64,000 bases of DNA, taken from contig CABOHA010000003.1 in assembly GCA_902399975.1 (NCBI GenBank), positions 1 through 64,000 of the forward strand, given 5' to 3'. Below are positions 51,565-59,890 of the stretch, piece after piece. Made by a program: the position numbers and the translations under genes. The notes under the pieces were generated by a model. It saw only the letters and a list, made by a program, of their open reading frames with translations. It was not told where the DNA came from and made no database searches. This DNA comes from Coriobacteriaceae bacterium. GTDB lineage: Bacteria; Actinomycetota; Coriobacteriia; Coriobacteriales; Coriobacteriaceae. How positions within the stretch are numbered: the first letter of the stretch is position 1; the number at the start of each line of letters is the position of its first letter.

Positions 51565-53248
51565 GTTTCTGGGATTTGCCTGGGAGCTGCTGGCAAAGGT
51601 TGTCTACAACGTCGTTGCCGTTGTGAGCTCCATCCTTAACCTGCTGGTGTTTGGCTGGGTTGAGTACTTCAACATCTTTATGACCTACTTCACCACGTTT
51701 GACCTGGTGGGCAAGATCGGCGCGGTCATCCTGTTTGCCATGCTCGTCGCGGTCCCCGTGCTGATCGTGGTCATTCTGGTGCACCGCTACCGCATCAACC
51801 GCCGCCTGCATCGCGACGACACGTCCAACAAGGCGCTCTATCGCGAGATCGGCCGCCTGAACAAGCAGGTGCTCGACCTCATGGACGAGAAGAACAAGCT
51901 GCTGGCGCTCAAGGTCAATGCCATGGGCGGCACCAAGCAGATTCCGTACGTGGGCGCCTCGGCCCTGGCCGACGACCACCTGCCCACGGTGGGCAACGTG
52001 GTGGGCGCCGCCGCGGGCGCGCCTGCGGGCGAGGGCGCCACGGCTGCCGTGGTGTCGGGCAACGCGTCGCTCGCGCTCGATGGCGCGGGCGTCAAGGACG
52101 CCGCAGCCGCCATGGCCAAGGCCACCGTTGAGGCCAAGACCCTTGCCGAGGAAAAAGAGATCGCCCAGGCCAACCGCTTCCCCAAGCTGTCCCTTGTGGA
52201 CCTTAAGTACCGCGACTGGGAATCGCCGGCCTACGACGATGCCATCTCGCTGGAGGACTTTGTCGACAGCTTCCGCGCGTTCGCCTGCAGCCAGATGAAG
52301 CTCTACTACACGCCTGAGGTCATCCGCCGCTTTGTGGCCGGCATGGCCGCCTCCAAGCTGCTGATCCTGGAGGGCATCTCGGGTACTGGTAAGACCTCGC
52401 TGCCCTACAGCTTTAGCCGCTATCTGGATAACCCCGCGACCATCGTGTCGGTGCAGCCGAGTTTTCGCGATCGCACCGAGGTACTGGGCTACTTTAACGA
52501 GTTTTCCAAGCGCTTTAACGAGACCGAGTTCCTCCGCGCCGTGTACGAGGCGGGCCTTCGCCAAGACCCGTCCATGATCGTGCTCGATGAGATGAACCTC
52601 GCCCGCGTGGAGTACTACTTTGCCGAGATCCTGTCGGTTCTCGAGATGCCCAGCCACGACGAGTGGGTGCTCGATCTGGTGCCTACCCAGTGGGCCGCCG
52701 ACCCCAAGGGCCTGCACGACGGCAAGCTCACCATTCCCGACAGCCTGTGGTTTATCGGCACGGCCAACAACGACGACTCCACCTTTACCATCACGGACAA
52801 GGTGTACGACCGCGCGATTCCCATCGAGCTCAACGAGCGCGCCGATGCGTTTGAGTGCGAGCCGCACGAGCGCGTGCACGTGACGGCCGAGCATCTGCAG
52901 TATCTGTTCCAGAAGGCCAAGGTCGAGTACGTGATCGACGAGGAACTGCTCCAGAAGATGCACAAGCTGGACCAATACCTGCAGACCCGCTTTAAGCTGG
53001 CGTTTGGCAACCGTATCATCAAGCAGATGTACGACTTTATCCCCGTGTACGTGGCGTGCGGCGGCACCGAGCTGGGCGGCATGGACTACATCATCGCCCG
53101 CAAGGTGCTCAAGAAATTTGAGTCCATGAACGTGAGCTTTGTGCGCGACGAGATGAAGGGCCTGATCGAGTATATCGAGAAGACCTTTGGCGAGGGCGGT
53201 CTGCCCGATTCCGTCATGTACCTGCAGCGGATCCAGAACTTCTACTAA
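51557..53248 (+). CDS. Membrane-anchored McrB-like AAA+ ATPase
   Basis: A 563-residue protein: two hydrophobic helices (about 12-32 and 48-74), a short coiled coil, an Ala/Gly-rich linker (about 130-205) and a McrB-type AAA+ domain. Walker A is EGISGTGKTSLPYSF (about 271-285), Walker B IVLDEMNLARVEYYFAEIL (about 341-359), sensor WFIGTANNDDSTFTI (about 399) and an Arg-finger-like DRAIPIEL. McrB normally drives DNA restriction with McrC; here the membrane anchor and secretion neighbours argue for another job. The GTG start has AGGAGGG upstream, inside sipW-1. Confidence 0.82.
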   Translation: MSEFLGFAWELLAKVVYNVVAVVSSILNLLVFGWVEYFNIFMTYFTTFDLVGKIGAVILFAMLVAVPVLIVVILVHRYRINRRLHRDDTSNKALYREIGRLNKQVLDLMDEKNKLLALKVNAMGGTKQIPYVGASALADDHLPTVGNVVGAAAGAPAGEGATAAVVSGNASLALDGAGVKDAAAAMAKATVEAKTLAEEKEIAQANRFPKLSLVDLKYRDWESPAYDDAISLEDFVDSFRAFACSQMKLYYTPEVIRRFVAGMAASKLLILEGISGTGKTSLPYSFSRYLDNPATIVSVQPSFRDRTEVLGYFNEFSKRFNETEFLRAVYEAGLRQDPSMIVLDEMNLARVEYYFAEILSVLEMPSHDEWVLDLVPTQWAADPKGLHDGKLTIPDSLWFIGTANNDDSTFTITDKVYDRAIPIELNERADAFECEPHERVHVTAEHLQYLFQKAKVEYVIDEELLQKMHKLDQYLQTRFKLAFGNRIIKQMYDFIPVYVACGGTELGGMDYIIARKVLKKFESMNVSFVRDEMKGLIEYIEKTFGEGGLPDSVMYLQRIQNFY

Positions 53249-53258
53249 TGCTGTAAGT

Positions 53259-53283
53259 GCGGGGCGGCGTGATGTCGCCCCGC
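53259..53283 (+). terminator. Intercistronic hairpin
   Basis: GCGGGGCG and CGCCCCGC form an 8-bp stem without a T-run between the ATPase and DUF2357 genes. Probably an mRNA processing or stability element. Confidence 0.4.
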
Positions 53284-53317
53284 CCCTTACCAATCGATCC
53301 AACCTATGGAGTAACCC

Positions 53318-55555
53318 ATGTCCGAGACCATTCAGGACCTCTATACCAGCTTCTCCGAGCAGATGGAGCCCATCCAGGAGGACAGCCGCTACTTCCGCTA
53401 TCTGTTTGAGATGGCGCAGGCCTCGGGCACCACGATCGAGCAGCAGCGCGAGGAGCTCGTCAAGGTGGTGGACGAGGAATGGATCAGCATGATCGAGGAC
53501 TCGCTCGACGCCATCAACACCATTATCGAAAAGCCGCGCCGCTTTATCACCACCGAGGAAGAGGTGGTGCCGGTCTCGCTCGCTAAAAAGATCAGCGCCG
53601 ACAGCGTCCGTCATCTGAGCCAGAACACGCAGTTTTTGGCGCCGAGTGAGGACGGCGGCGTTCACCCTACGCGCATCCTCAACGTCAACACCGTCGAGAC
53701 GTACGACCTGTACGAGAACCGCTTTATCTACCACCTGATTCAGCGCCTGCTGACGTTTGTAGACAAGCGCACCGACGTGATCTTTTGGTCGACGGGCAAC
53801 GAGATTCGCAACCGCTTTAAGATGCACAGCAAGATCGACGACGCGTACGAAGAGATCGAGTACAACGTCGAGATGACGGTCAAAAACCGCCAGAGCTTTG
53901 CCGAGAACGACGCCGACAACATGGACGTCTTTATGCGCATCGACCGCGTGCGTCGCCTGGTCATGGCGCTGCGCGGCGCGTCGTTCTGCCAGATCATGAA
54001 CGGCTGCAGTGCGGTTCGCAGCCCCATCCAGCGCACCAACCTCATCATGAAGGACCCCAACTACCGCAAGTGCTACCAGCTGTGGCAGTTTATGGAGCGC
54101 TACGACAAGGTCGGCTACAACATCGACGTGCAGCAGCAGGCGCTGGCGTTCGATGACGAGTACATGGTGCAGATGTACACCAACCTCATCAACAACTACA
54201 CCGTCTTTAAGAGCCTGACCGACGACGAGCGCAACCTGCAGGAACTCGAGAGCGTGCAACACGCGCCGGTGGCGCCCAAGTTTATTAAAGAGATCAAGGA
54301 GGTGCAGGTCGATAGCCCCGACCTGCCCGATGTCGAGGTTCGTCGTGTGTTTGTGGAGGAGGTCACGCAGGCCCAGCTCGATGCCGAGCAGGCGCTGGCC
54401 GAGGCCCGCGAGCAGATTGAGGAGCTCCAGGGGCAGCTCAAGTCCTGGAAGGTGCAGGCGCATGCGCTGACCGATGAGCGCGATGACCTGGCCGACGAGC
54501 TGGACGAGGCCAAGACGCGCGAGCTGGCGTTGACGCAGCGCGCTCAGATGGCCGAGGCGGATGCCGAGGAACTGCGCGGCTCGCTGGAGGATGTCGAAGC
54601 GGGCAAGAAGGCTGCCGAGGCCGACGCTGTCGAGGCGCGTGAGACCGCGGCGGCGCAGCTGGCGCAGATGCGTGCCGAGGCCGATGCCGAGGTGGTTGCC
54701 GCCCGTGCCGACGCGGACGCCAAGGTTGCTGCCGCCGAGCAGGCGGCCGCCGAGCAGGTCACGCAGGCCAAGAGCGACGCTGCTGCGGCCCTGGCTGCTA
54801 AGACGGCGGCCGATGCCGCCGAGCTGCAGGCCGCCAAGGACGCCGCCACGGCCGAGCTTGCCGGCCTGCGTGAGGCTTCTGCCAAGGAGATGGCCGAGCT
54901 GCATGCCAAGCTGGACGCCGCCCAGCTGCAGATTGAGGAAGTGCGGCTGGCGGCCGAGCGCGATGTCCGTGCCGCGCAGGAGGCTGCCGACGCCGCCGCT
55001 GCTGTGGCGGAGCAGAAGCTCGCCGACACCGTCGTCGCGGCCGAGGAGAAGGTTGCCGCCGCCCAGCAGGCCGCCGATGCTGCGATCGACGCCGCCCGTG
55101 CTGCCGCCGATTCTGCCGTTGAGCAGGCTACGGTGGATGCCAGCGAGAAGGTCGCCGCTGCCGCTGCCGAGCGCGATGCCGCCGCGCGTGCCGCCGAGGA
55201 GACGCGTGCCGACGCCGACGCGCGTGCCGCCGCAGCCGAGCTCGAGGCAGGGGAGCGTATTGAGCAGGAACTCGCCGCCGCCAAGGCCGCGCACGAGCGC
55301 GAGCTCGAGGCCGCCCGCGCGGAGATGCAGCAACGCTTGGACTCGTTGGCGCATGAGCTGGAGCAGGCCGAGCGCGATCGCGCCCGCGCCGAGCGCCGTG
55401 CCGAGGGCAACAGCCTGTCGCGCTATCTGCTGGCTCGCTTGCGCGGAGAGGCCGCCGAGGGCGATGTCGCCACGACCGTTGAGGGAGATGAGACCGACGT
55501 TTCGGCATCTGACGCCATTGACGTCGAGCCTTCCGCAAAGGACGCCGACAAGTGA
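53318..55555 (+). CDS. DUF2357 (McrC-associated) protein with a giant coiled-coil tail
   Basis: A 745-residue protein. The N-terminal ~310 residues match DUF2357, a domain found in McrC-like partners of McrB ATPases (VNTVETYDLYENRFIYHLIQRL is the recognisable block). The PD-(D/E)xK nuclease expected in McrC is not visible. From about residue 345 to 700 the protein is a highly Ala/Glu-rich heptad coiled coil. No membrane segment or signal is seen. Pairing with the membrane ATPase suggests a cytoplasmic scaffold or filament under the export site. The stop overlaps the sipW-2 start (TGATG). Confidence 0.75.
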   Translation: MSETIQDLYTSFSEQMEPIQEDSRYFRYLFEMAQASGTTIEQQREELVKVVDEEWISMIEDSLDAINTIIEKPRRFITTEEEVVPVSLAKKISADSVRHLSQNTQFLAPSEDGGVHPTRILNVNTVETYDLYENRFIYHLIQRLLTFVDKRTDVIFWSTGNEIRNRFKMHSKIDDAYEEIEYNVEMTVKNRQSFAENDADNMDVFMRIDRVRRLVMALRGASFCQIMNGCSAVRSPIQRTNLIMKDPNYRKCYQLWQFMERYDKVGYNIDVQQQALAFDDEYMVQMYTNLINNYTVFKSLTDDERNLQELESVQHAPVAPKFIKEIKEVQVDSPDLPDVEVRRVFVEEVTQAQLDAEQALAEAREQIEELQGQLKSWKVQAHALTDERDDLADELDEAKTRELALTQRAQMAEADAEELRGSLEDVEAGKKAAEADAVEARETAAAQLAQMRAEADAEVVAARADADAKVAAAEQAAAEQVTQAKSDAAAALAAKTAADAAELQAAKDAATAELAGLREASAKEMAELHAKLDAAQLQIEEVRLAAERDVRAAQEAADAAAAVAEQKLADTVVAAEEKVAAAQQAADAAIDAARAAADSAVEQATVDASEKVAAAAAERDAAARAAEETRADADARAAAAELEAGERIEQELAAAKAAHERELEAARAEMQQRLDSLAHELEQAERDRARAERRAEGNSLSRYLLARLRGEAAEGDVATTVEGDETDVSASDAIDVEPSAKDADK

Positions 55556-56265
55556 TGAAGCACGTGCTCCGCGTGATCAACGTGTTGGCGACCGTGGTGA
55601 TCCTGGTCGCCTTTGTGGTGCTGCTGCGCACGGTGTTCACGCCCGCTGGTGAGATCCCCACCATCATGGGCTACGGCTTTATGCGTACGCTGACCGGCTC
55701 GATGGAGCCGGCGATTCCCGTGCATTCGTTTATCGTCGTCGATACCGACAACAGCCAGGCCTACCAGGTCGGCGACATCATCACCTTCCATTCGTCCGAT
55801 GACGCGCTGGAGGGTTCGCTCAACACGCATCGCATCGTTGCCGTGGAGGATGCGGCCGACGGCACGCCGGTTTACCGCACCAAGGGCGATGCCAATCCGG
55901 TCGAGGATGCTGCGCCCGTGCCCGCCGCCGACGTGGTGGGGCGCGTGGTCTTTGTCTCGGCGGGGCTGGGCGTGGTGGTCTCGTTGCTCACCAATCCGCT
56001 GCTGTTCTTTCCGCTTATCGTGGTGCCGCTGATCGTGCTGCTGGTGCTCGAGATTCGCCATATGGTCAAGACAACGCAAGAGGTGGCACGCGCCGAGGAC
56101 GAGGCCGCCTTGCGAGCCGCCGTTGAGCAGATTCGCGAAAAGCGCCGTCGCGAGCAGGAGGAGCAGGGCGACGCCGGTGACGAGGGCGATGCCGACGGTG
56201 GCCATACCGATGAAAGTGCGGAAGCCGATCCCAGCGCCCCAGGCGATTCCAACCGCTCGGCATAG
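55555..56265 (+). CDS. Signal peptidase I, SipW/ER type (SipW-2)
   Basis: A second SipW-type peptidase, 236 residues, with N-terminal helix (about 8-26), catalytic Ser49 (TLTGSMEPAIP), His92 (LNTHRIVAV), KGDAN and a C-terminal helix pair (about 135-165), then a charged tail. It starts in the TGATG overlap with the DUF2357 gene, so it is translationally coupled. Why two SipW enzymes frame the ATPase pair is unknown; different substrates are one explanation. Confidence 0.88.
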   Translation: MKHVLRVINVLATVVILVAFVVLLRTVFTPAGEIPTIMGYGFMRTLTGSMEPAIPVHSFIVVDTDNSQAYQVGDIITFHSSDDALEGSLNTHRIVAVEDAADGTPVYRTKGDANPVEDAAPVPAADVVGRVVFVSAGLGVVVSLLTNPLLFFPLIVVPLIVLLVLEIRHMVKTTQEVARAEDEAALRAAVEQIREKRRREQEEQGDAGDEGDADGGHTDESAEADPSAPGDSNRSA

Positions 56266-56390
56266 CTCATCGGTGCCTTTCGTCCCTGCAATTTGGACGC
56301 TCGCAGATGCTCCGCATCATCTGCTATTTCATACCAATATTCGTGCTACAGTTTGGACGCTTTATTGCCAATTGATTTCGGGGGAGTGGG

Positions 56391-57413
56391 ATGGAACAGA
56401 AGCGCTCGGCGCAGTGTGCACGTGAAAGGGCTTCGGTACCGATGACGGCGGCGTCTGATTTTATCGTGCCCGAGGGGACTGACGAGCTGAGCCGCAGCAC
56501 CCGCCGCGCATGGCGCGACCGCCTCAACGACGCCCAGACGCGCAAGATGGCCCTGGGTACGCTCGCCGCGTTTGCCGGCGGTACGTTTTGGGGTTTTTCT
56601 GGCACCAGCGCCAGCTACCTCTTTGACGTGTGCCATATCGAGACGTTTTGGCTGATGAGCGTGCGCCAAGTTATCGCTGGCCTGCTCTTTATGTTCGTTG
56701 TGCTCAGAAAAGACCGCGACCGCTTGATCGAGCTGTGGACTACCCCCGCCGATCGCAAGCAGCTTATTCTGTTTACGATCTTTGGCCTGCTGTTCAACCA
56801 GCTTTGCTATCTGTCAGCCGTGCGCCTGACCAACGCGGGCACCGCGACCGTCTTCCAGTGCCTGCAGCTGGTGGTCGTCATGGGGTATGCCTGCGTCACC
56901 GCGCATCGACTGCCGCGCACGCGCGAGGCTCTTGGCATTTTGCTCGCATTGGGCGGAACGTTTTTGATCGCCACGGGCGGCGACCCCAGTACGCTCAACA
57001 TCTCGCCGATGGGCCTGCTCTCGGGCCTTTTGTGCGCAGTGGGCGGTGCCTGCATAGCAATCATCCCTGCCGGAATCCTCAACAAATACGGTAGCCCGGT
57101 CGTCACGGGCTCGGCCATGCTTTCGGCGGGAATCGTGATGAGTATCTTTACCCAGCCGTGGGCGCATATGCCGGCGCTCGGCCCCTCGGGTGTCGGCGCG
57201 CTCGCGATATTTATTGTGGTGGGGTCGTTCTTCGCCTATATGTTCTACATGCAGGGCGTTAAGGAGATTGGCTCGGTGCGCGCGAGCCTCCTTGGAACCA
57301 TGGAGCCGGTTTCGGCCACCATCACCAGCGCCCTTATGCTGGGAACGGTGTTTTTGCCCACCGACCTGGCGGGCTTTGCCATGATTATCGCGATGGTGTT
57401 TTTGACGGTGTAG
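56391..57413 (+). CDS. EamA/DMT-family transporter
   Basis: A 340-residue metabolite exporter of the EamA type with ten predicted helices after a hydrophilic ~50-residue N-terminus. Seen: FAGGTFWGFSGTSASYLF, AVRLTNAGTATVFQCLQLV and LLGTMEPVSATITSALMLGTVF, the typical second-repeat block. The ATG follows GGGGGAG. It has no clear link with the surface operon on its left. Confidence 0.85.
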   Translation: MEQKRSAQCARERASVPMTAASDFIVPEGTDELSRSTRRAWRDRLNDAQTRKMALGTLAAFAGGTFWGFSGTSASYLFDVCHIETFWLMSVRQVIAGLLFMFVVLRKDRDRLIELWTTPADRKQLILFTIFGLLFNQLCYLSAVRLTNAGTATVFQCLQLVVVMGYACVTAHRLPRTREALGILLALGGTFLIATGGDPSTLNISPMGLLSGLLCAVGGACIAIIPAGILNKYGSPVVTGSAMLSAGIVMSIFTQPWAHMPALGPSGVGALAIFIVVGSFFAYMFYMQGVKEIGSVRASLLGTMEPVSATITSALMLGTVFLPTDLAGFAMIIAMVFLTV

Positions 57414-57556
57414 CTGGCGCCAAGACGGAAAAGGCGTTGTGCCACATTTTCGCCAATTGATGTCCGTGTCTGGAGTTTAGCTGTCGATGCTCAAAATGCC
57501 ATAAACTAGTAACGTTATGGACTTTTTCATTGCGACTCAATTGCGAGGATTTCTTT

Positions 57557-59887
57557 ATGGCTGGTAATCACTTTAAGGGCAGCGATAGCGGCCGTCCTGC
57601 AGTTCCGCCGCGTCCGAACGGGGCTGGTAAGGCCGGCACGCCGGGCGGCGCTGGGCAGGGCGGTTCCGGTAAGCGCGTGTCCCCGGGCGAGACGGCGATG
57701 TTTACTGCTCTGTACGAGCAGTCTCAAAAGGCAAAAAAGACCGGCCGTGCAAGAGGGAATGTCTTTGCGGGCGATGCGACCTCCACGTCGCAGCCGAGCG
57801 GGGCTCCTTCGGTACCTGCGAACAACGCAAGTGCCGCCAACGCCGCGAATGCCGCCGGCAACGTTAATGCCGGCAAGGCAGCTAACAATACTCCCTCTGC
57901 CGGTGGAGCGGGGCTTACGGGTAACCTTGGCACGATTTACACCGGCGCCTCCGAGACTGGCACGTTCGCCCGCCTGGATGATGGCGGTGCCCAGTTTGCG
58001 GGCTCGGGTTCCAAGGAAGATTATTACGATTTTGGCTTGAACTACGGTAGCGACGCTTCGTCGAGTTCGACCTCTGACGGTCTGGTCCGTCATCGCCATC
58101 GCAAGGGCGATCGCAAAAAGCGTCACACTGGCGCCATTATTGCCGCTGTAGTCGCGGTGCTTCTCGTTGCGCTTGGCGCAAGCGGCTTTATGCTGCTTAA
58201 CTCGGCAAAGACCGTAAAGAGCGAAGCGAAGGAGGCTGTCGAGATCGTCGGTGGCCTTAAGGACAAGGTCACGTCGGGCGATTTTTCGACGCTGCCTGAC
58301 GACGCGAAGAAGATCGATGAGCTTTGCGACAGCATGAAGGCGGAGACCTCGAGCCCGCTGTGGACGGCGGCTTCGTTTATCCCGGTGTATGGTAGCGACA
58401 TCAATGCGGCCCGCACCATGATCGACGCCCTGTCCGATGTCTCGAGCAATGCGCTGGTTCCCATGGCCGATAACCTTTCGCAGGCCACGCCCGGCAAGCT
58501 GTTTCAGGACGGCATGATTAACGTGTCCGCGCTGCAGGCGGTCGCCGATTCGCTTTCCAGCAGCTCGAAGGTGTTCAAGAGCGCCAACGAGAAGATCCAG
58601 GGCATTGGCGATACTCATATTTCCCAGGTGACCGAGCTGGTCGATAAGGCCAAGGACGGCTTTGCCACTCTCAACGGCGCGGTTGACGCGGCGGAGAAGG
58701 TCGCCCCCGTCCTTCCGCAGATGCTCGGCGCCAACGGCCAGACGCGTCATTATCTTGTGCTCGCGATGAGCAATGTCGAGATCCGCGCCTGCGGCGGTTT
58801 CCCCGGTTCTCGCGGCGTGATGTCGGTGACTGACGGTAAGCTCGAACTGGGCGATTTTGTCAAAGTCGACATGATGAAAGAGCCTTTGACCCCGCTTCCC
58901 ATCACCGATGAAGAGGCAAACTTATTCACGACCGGATGGGGCCTGACCGGATTCAACACGCTCGGATACACGATGGGCGACGTTACGATGACGCCCGATT
59001 ATCCGCGTGCGGCCCAGCTTGCCAGCGATATGCAGAAGGCCATTGTCGGAGATGACATCGACGGCGTATTTGCAGTCGATCCGGTATTTTTGCAGTATAT
59101 GCTCGGCGTTGTAGGCGGCACACAGCTTCCTGACGGCACCGTCGTTGATGGAAGCAACGCCGCAAAGGTGCTGCTGCACGATATTTATTGGAATTACCCG
59201 GTAGAGGAACAGGACGCCATTTTTGCGGCGGTTGCCGGATCAGCTTTTAACAAGATCGTGGACGAACTGGGCTCCAGCGATATTACTAAGATTGCTGCCG
59301 CCATCGAAAAGGGCGCTTCCGAGGGTCGCATCCTCATGTATTCGAGAAACGATGACGAGGAAAAGGCCGCGAAGGCCCTTGGAATATCGGGCGCCCTCCA
59401 AGCCGATACGTCGGAGGCTCCGATCTTGGGCGTCTATGTGAACAACTACAGTTATTCAAAGATGGATTGGTTCCTCGATAAGCGAGTCACCATCGATTCT
59501 TCGGTTGAAAATGCCGATGGCTCGACGACGTATCGAGTGACCACCTCGCTCAAGAACACGATGACCCCCCAGGAGAAGGCCGAGATGCCTGGTTATTTCC
59601 AGGGCCATAACGGCATTAGCCAGGATATTGATGATGAGGTGCTGAGGCTTTATCTCTATGCTCCTGCGGGAGGTAGCATTTCGGACATTAAGACTTCGGG
59701 CTCCGGTTCTATCGAGATGAACGAAGCGACGCACGATGGCTTGAAGGTTGCATGGGGCGGTGTCCACATGCTTCTTGGACAAGACATAAAGGTTGAGTAC
59801 ACGGTTACGACTTCGAAGGACTCTGGGCACAAGGAGCTTAAGGTTCGTACCACGCCGACCGCTCAAACGTTCGAACAGGATAAGTAA
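57557..59887 (+). CDS. DUF4012 membrane protein
   Basis: A 776-residue protein. The first ~185 residues are low-complexity (Gly, Ala, Asn, Ser) and probably disordered in the cytoplasm. A basic stop (RHRHRKGDRKKRH) precedes one helix (about 192-213), and the rest is extracellular. The DUF4012 domain (about 390-600) is marked by RHYLVLAMSNVEIRACGGFPGSRGVMSV and DGVFAVDPVFLQYMLGVVGG. Its role is not established; related genes often occur with envelope polysaccharide genes. The glmM start is three bases after the stop, so the two are coupled, pointing to cell-wall or glycan work. Confidence 0.82.
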   Translation: MAGNHFKGSDSGRPAVPPRPNGAGKAGTPGGAGQGGSGKRVSPGETAMFTALYEQSQKAKKTGRARGNVFAGDATSTSQPSGAPSVPANNASAANAANAAGNVNAGKAANNTPSAGGAGLTGNLGTIYTGASETGTFARLDDGGAQFAGSGSKEDYYDFGLNYGSDASSSSTSDGLVRHRHRKGDRKKRHTGAIIAAVVAVLLVALGASGFMLLNSAKTVKSEAKEAVEIVGGLKDKVTSGDFSTLPDDAKKIDELCDSMKAETSSPLWTAASFIPVYGSDINAARTMIDALSDVSSNALVPMADNLSQATPGKLFQDGMINVSALQAVADSLSSSSKVFKSANEKIQGIGDTHISQVTELVDKAKDGFATLNGAVDAAEKVAPVLPQMLGANGQTRHYLVLAMSNVEIRACGGFPGSRGVMSVTDGKLELGDFVKVDMMKEPLTPLPITDEEANLFTTGWGLTGFNTLGYTMGDVTMTPDYPRAAQLASDMQKAIVGDDIDGVFAVDPVFLQYMLGVVGGTQLPDGTVVDGSNAAKVLLHDIYWNYPVEEQDAIFAAVAGSAFNKIVDELGSSDITKIAAAIEKGASEGRILMYSRNDDEEKAAKALGISGALQADTSEAPILGVYVNNYSYSKMDWFLDKRVTIDSSVENADGSTTYRVTTSLKNTMTPQEKAEMPGYFQGHNGISQDIDDEVLRLYLYAPAGGSISDIKTSGSGSIEMNEATHDGLKVAWGGVHMLLGQDIKVEYTVTTSKDSGHKELKVRTTPTAQTFEQDK

Positions 59888-59890
59888 GAT

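Noticed and set aside
51437..55354. A 1305-codon open frame on the minus strand
   Set aside because: It lies antisense to the ATPase and DUF2357 genes, reads as His/Leu/Gly/Val-rich low-complexity protein, and exists because the plus-strand genes have biased codon use.
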